Part shown: positions 5,869 to 7,600 of the stretch, piece after piece
Position numbering within the stretch: position 1 is the stretch's first letter
How the letters are laid out: each line of letters opens with the position of its first letter
Assembly: GCA_013696665.1 (NCBI GenBank)
Contig: JACCYC010000021.1
Location: 1-7,600 of the forward strand
DNA: 7,600 bases
Direction of reading: 5' to 3'
Source of the DNA: Burkholderiaceae bacterium
Lineage (GTDB): Bacteria; Pseudomonadota; Gammaproteobacteria; Burkholderiales; Burkholderiaceae_F
Position numbers and translations under genes: made by a program
The notes under the pieces: generated by a model
What the model saw: only the letters and a program-made list of their open reading frames with translations
The model's database searches: none
What the model was told of the DNA's origin: nothing

Positions 5869-6306
5869 TCAGCTCGTAGGATTTCGGTCGGCTTCATCGA
5901 GCCGCGCATCGGTCGCACTATCTTCTACGATGTACGGCTCACCGGCACGCATCAACCTCAGGCATTCGGCGCCGAACTGGCGAAAGCGGTAGCGGCCAAT
6001 GATGCTGCCGACGCCGCGCGTGTAGTTGCCGGTCAGCGTGAACGTGTCCTGGTCATTCTCAACGAAAGCGTAGGCGCAGCGATTGACGTTCAGGTACTCG
6101 CCGAGCATGCGTGCGGCGGTGAAGGTGATGTCGTCGGACTCGACCAATGTGCGCACCGCGTCATCAAGACGCACGAGTAGCCGGTCGCTTGCAATATCCT
6201 GCACGACACCAAAAATGCCGAGCGCTGCATCGCCGCGCTCCCAGTCCTTTTGCCAAGAATGCACGATCGTCTTGCACCCGTGTTTAATCGTAGCGTCCGT
6301 CTTCAA
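5869..6306 (-). pseudogene. Hybrid sensor histidine kinase, N-terminal part (PAS remnant plus GAF), frameshifted from the kinase body
   Basis: 145 codons that form the front of the kinase encoded downstream. Residues 5-38 (ending ALGIFGVVQDI) resemble the last strands of a PAS/PAC domain. Residues 47-141 are most of a GAF domain (LDDAVRTLV..., EYLNVNRCAYAFVEND, EPYIVEDSATDARLDEAD). The frame then ends (NPTS-stop) where the GAF domain should go on to SYELTAISAVICVPILK in the next frame. One extra base in or beside the AAA/CC stretch (plus-strand 5882-5887) would restore one protein of about 590 residues. Upstream of the TTG at 6306 an in-frame TGA follows within five codons, no Shine-Dalgarno motif is seen, and the first two thirds of a PAS domain are missing. 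The gene therefore looks truncated at its start as well. A GTG at residue 15 is another conceivable start. Confidence 0.7.
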
Positions 6307-6471
6307 AGTAGCAAGATTTCACGGTGCCGTCGAAGGTGTCTGAGGGCGGCAGACGTCGTCGCTCGCGGCTAGGATACGTACATGCTAGACACAAACACGC
6401 TGGATTCAGAAGAACATCGGCTCGGAGAACCATCGCCGTCTGCGGCCCAACCATTACCCCGGGAGATATAG
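6307..6471. promoter_or_regulatory. Divergent intergenic region between the kinase remnant and the RraA-like gene
   Basis: 165 bases with no recognisable protein sequence on the plus strand. On the minus strand a short frame (SDTFDGTVKSCYFEDGRYD, then stop) runs into the kinase frame. It could be a leftover of the missing PAS coding sequence, but this is uncertain. Promoters for both genes are expected here; I found no pair of boxes good enough to call. Confidence 0.3.
6461..6466 (+). promoter_or_regulatory. Shine-Dalgarno site of the RraA-like gene
   Basis: GGGAGA ends five bases before the ATG at 6472 and supports that start. Confidence 0.5.
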
Positions 6472-7194
6472 ATGGGAATTGATCCTTTGCCATTAGACGC
6501 CGCCGCGGCGCGTGCGCTGTCGGGCGTGACCACCGCAACGCTGACCACGGTGTTGCTGAAGAAAGGACTGCGCAACGTTTGGATGCGCGGATCGCGCGTG
6601 CTTCGTGCGGGGCAGTCACGGGTGGTGGGTCGTGCGTTCACGCTGCGCTTTGTTCCCGCGCGCGAAGATCTTGCGACACCGGAGTCGTGGAGCGCGCCGA
6701 TCTCGACGCGCGCAGCGATCGAGCAGATGCCGCCCGCCTGTCTGGTGGTCGCAGATGCAATGGGCGTCACCGATGCAGGAATCTTTGGCGATATTCTTTG
6801 CGCCCGCATGAAAAAGCGCGGCGTAGCCGGACTCATTACAGATGGGGTTGTGCGCGACCTGGCGGGTGTGCTCGGCACGGATCTGCCGGTGTGGTGCAGC
6901 GGTGTTGCGGCGCCGGCGTCAGTCGCCGGCCTGACTTTTGTCGGCTGGCAGGAGCCGATTGGGTGCGGCGGCGTAGCGGTGATTCCAAACGACGTGGTCG
7001 TCGCCGATGATGATGGTGCGGTGCTGATACCGGCGGCGCTATTGGACGAAGTGATCGCCGCCGCGGTTGAGCAAGAGCGGCTGGAAGGCTGGATCATGCA
7101 GCAGGTTGAATCCGGCCAGCCGCTACCGGGCCTTTACCCACCGAACGATGCCAACAAAGCCGCGTATCAGGCTTGGGCGAGCAAGCAGCGTTAA
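6472..7194 (+). CDS. RraA / 4-hydroxy-4-methyl-2-oxoglutarate aldolase family protein
   Basis: Cytoplasmic protein of 240 residues in the RraA-like fold. The family includes the RNase E inhibitor RraA (about 160 residues) and metal-dependent class II HMG/oxaloacetate aldolases. The core motifs are VVADAMGVTDAGIFGDILC (92-110, with G106-D107), GLITDGVVRDL (120-130) with the conserved R128 and metal-binding D129, and the closing GGVAVIPNDVVVADDDGAVLIP (166-187), followed by helices. These R/D residues are those I recall as used by the aldolases, so an aldolase or decarboxylase acting on a 4-hydroxy-2-oxo acid is likelier than RNase E control. Database names of the 'ribonuclease activity regulator' type are by homology only. 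About 20 extra N-terminal residues and a C-terminal extension after 200 (GWIMQQVESG...GLYPPNDANK) mark a longer subfamily. It stands at the head of a possible transcript with the small secreted peptide and the next sensor gene. Confidence 0.85.
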   Translation: MGIDPLPLDAAAARALSGVTTATLTTVLLKKGLRNVWMRGSRVLRAGQSRVVGRAFTLRFVPAREDLATPESWSAPISTRAAIEQMPPACLVVADAMGVTDAGIFGDILCARMKKRGVAGLITDGVVRDLAGVLGTDLPVWCSGVAAPASVAGLTFVGWQEPIGCGGVAVIPNDVVVADDDGAVLIPAALLDEVIAAAVEQERLEGWIMQQVESGQPLPGLYPPNDANKAAYQAWASKQR

Positions 7195-7206
7195 CATTGA
7201 ATGCGT

Positions 7207-7213
7207 AGGGGGA
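7207..7213 (+). promoter_or_regulatory. Shine-Dalgarno site of the 53-residue peptide gene
   Basis: The purine-rich GGGGGAA lies six bases before the ATG at 7220 and helps support this short gene. Confidence 0.4.
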
Positions 7214-7219
7214 ATCTGG

Positions 7220-7381
7220 ATGAAAAGAAGATCAAGGGTAGCGACAATCGTCGCATGTATCGCCGCGACGATTGCGCCGGCCGTGTTGGCAGCCGATGTG
7301 AAAGGGACGCCGCTTGGCGGTCATGACGCGAGCTGTGCGATAACTTCTGCCCGTATGCCGGGCCTCTTGCCTACGCAGTGA
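7220..7381 (+). CDS. Small predicted secreted peptide, 53 residues
   Basis: Unrecognised short protein. Residues 1-24 form a clear Sec signal peptide: basic start KRRSR, hydrophobic core VATIVACIAATIAPAVL, and an A-x-A-like site before ADVKG (cleavage after A24). The mature part has only 29 residues with one Cys (C39) and no motif I know. A purine-rich ribosome site (GGGGGAA) precedes the ATG. The stop lies one base before the ATG of the next gene, so the two are probably co-transcribed and perhaps coupled. The mature part may be a short periplasmic peptide, or the gene may be the start of a larger secreted protein cut short by an early stop. The part after residue 38 looks less natural than the signal peptide. 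Confidence 0.55.
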   Translation: MKRRSRVATIVACIAATIAPAVLAADVKGTPLGGHDASCAITSARMPGLLPTQ

Positions 7382-7382
7382 C

Positions 7383-7600
7383 ATGCCGCGCACACATTTG
7401 ATCAACGAGCAGTTGAACGCACTGGCTGGCACGCTGGGGCAGCGTTCAGAGGTGATATTGCAGGCCTGGCGTGCGGCCGCGGACAGCGATGCGCGCCTGA
7501 CGACGGGCAACAGCTTGCCGCAGTCCCAATTTAATGACCATGTCCCGCATGTGCTGCAGTCATTCGGTCGCAAATTGCGCTCATGGCCCAATGACGTATC
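7383..7600 (+). CDS. N-terminal part of a probable sensor histidine kinase with RsbRD-like input domain (3' end outside window)
   Basis: The frame from ATG 7383 stays open for 72 codons to the window edge. The visible part is helical: LINEQLNALAGTLGQRSEVILQAWR, then AAADSDARLTTGNSLPQSQF and NDHVPHVLQSFGRKLRSW. The pattern AWR-x-A...D-x-x-LTT...L-x-x-x-QF-x-DH-x-P-x-VL is what I know from the N-terminus of soluble proteobacterial (often hybrid) histidine kinases with an RsbRD-type domain; W29, F50, D52, H53 and P55 carry it. No signal peptide or membrane segment is present, so it is cytoplasmic. The ATG is one base after the preceding stop and has no Shine-Dalgarno motif, which suggests translational coupling. 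The only earlier in-frame start-like codon is a CTG just after a TAA at 7341. The kinase core lies outside the window, so the assignment is provisional. Confidence 0.6.
   Translation, partial: MPRTHLINEQLNALAGTLGQRSEVILQAWRAAADSDARLTTGNSLPQSQFNDHVPHVLQSFGRKLRSWPNDV

Noticed and set aside
6369..7097. 242-codon minus-strand frame opposite the RraA-like gene
   Set aside because: Ser/Thr/Pro/Arg-rich sequence without motifs, antisense to a gene with clear family motifs. It is a GC-rich shadow.

Overview
The window is a GC-rich (roughly 58-60% by eye), gene-dense chromosomal stretch. Its gene families and Shine-Dalgarno motifs suggest a soil- or plant-associated proteobacterium, perhaps a betaproteobacterium or a related gammaproteobacterium. 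This rests on family recognition only. I see no transposase, phage gene, CRISPR array, rRNA or tRNA.

Positions 1-2202 (+) hold a tightly coupled operon whose 5' part lies outside the window. It contains the C-terminal half of a hydroxypyruvate/2-oxo-tetronate isomerase, a DenD-type D-erythronate dehydrogenase and an isocitrate lyase/PEP-mutase superfamily enzyme. Each start overlaps the previous stop by four bases (ATGA, then GTGA). DenD plus the isomerase are the first two steps of the known bacterial route that turns D-erythronate into a 3-oxo-tetronate, which is then phosphorylated and decarboxylated. The kinase (OtnK) and decarboxylase (OtnC) are not visible and may lie upstream.

Positions 2239-3812 hold a divergent pair: a stand-alone 5'-3' exonuclease on the minus strand and a KANL3/Tex30-type alpha/beta hydrolase on the plus strand. 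The hydrolase is interrupted near its N-terminus by a one-base frameshift in a run of six C. Positions 3813-4187 hold no convincing gene. A small unrecognised protein gene follows (4188-4439), with a near-ideal ribosome binding site. An 18-bp hairpin separates it from a convergent hybrid histidine kinase.

The hybrid kinase (6306-4538, minus) has the order PAS remnant, GAF, HisKA, HATPase, REC. It is split by a frameshift inside GAF and appears to lack most of its N-terminal PAS domain. Divergent to it is an RraA/HMG-aldolase-like gene (6472-7194, plus). Then come a 53-residue predicted secreted peptide (7220-7381) and, one base later, the start of a gene whose N-terminus resembles sensor kinases with an RsbRD-type input domain (7383 to the window end).

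I did not find a convincing new multi-gene system. The most notable points are the two single-base frameshifts (real decay or sequence error), the PEP-mutase-like partner in the erythronate operon, and the small orphan proteins.
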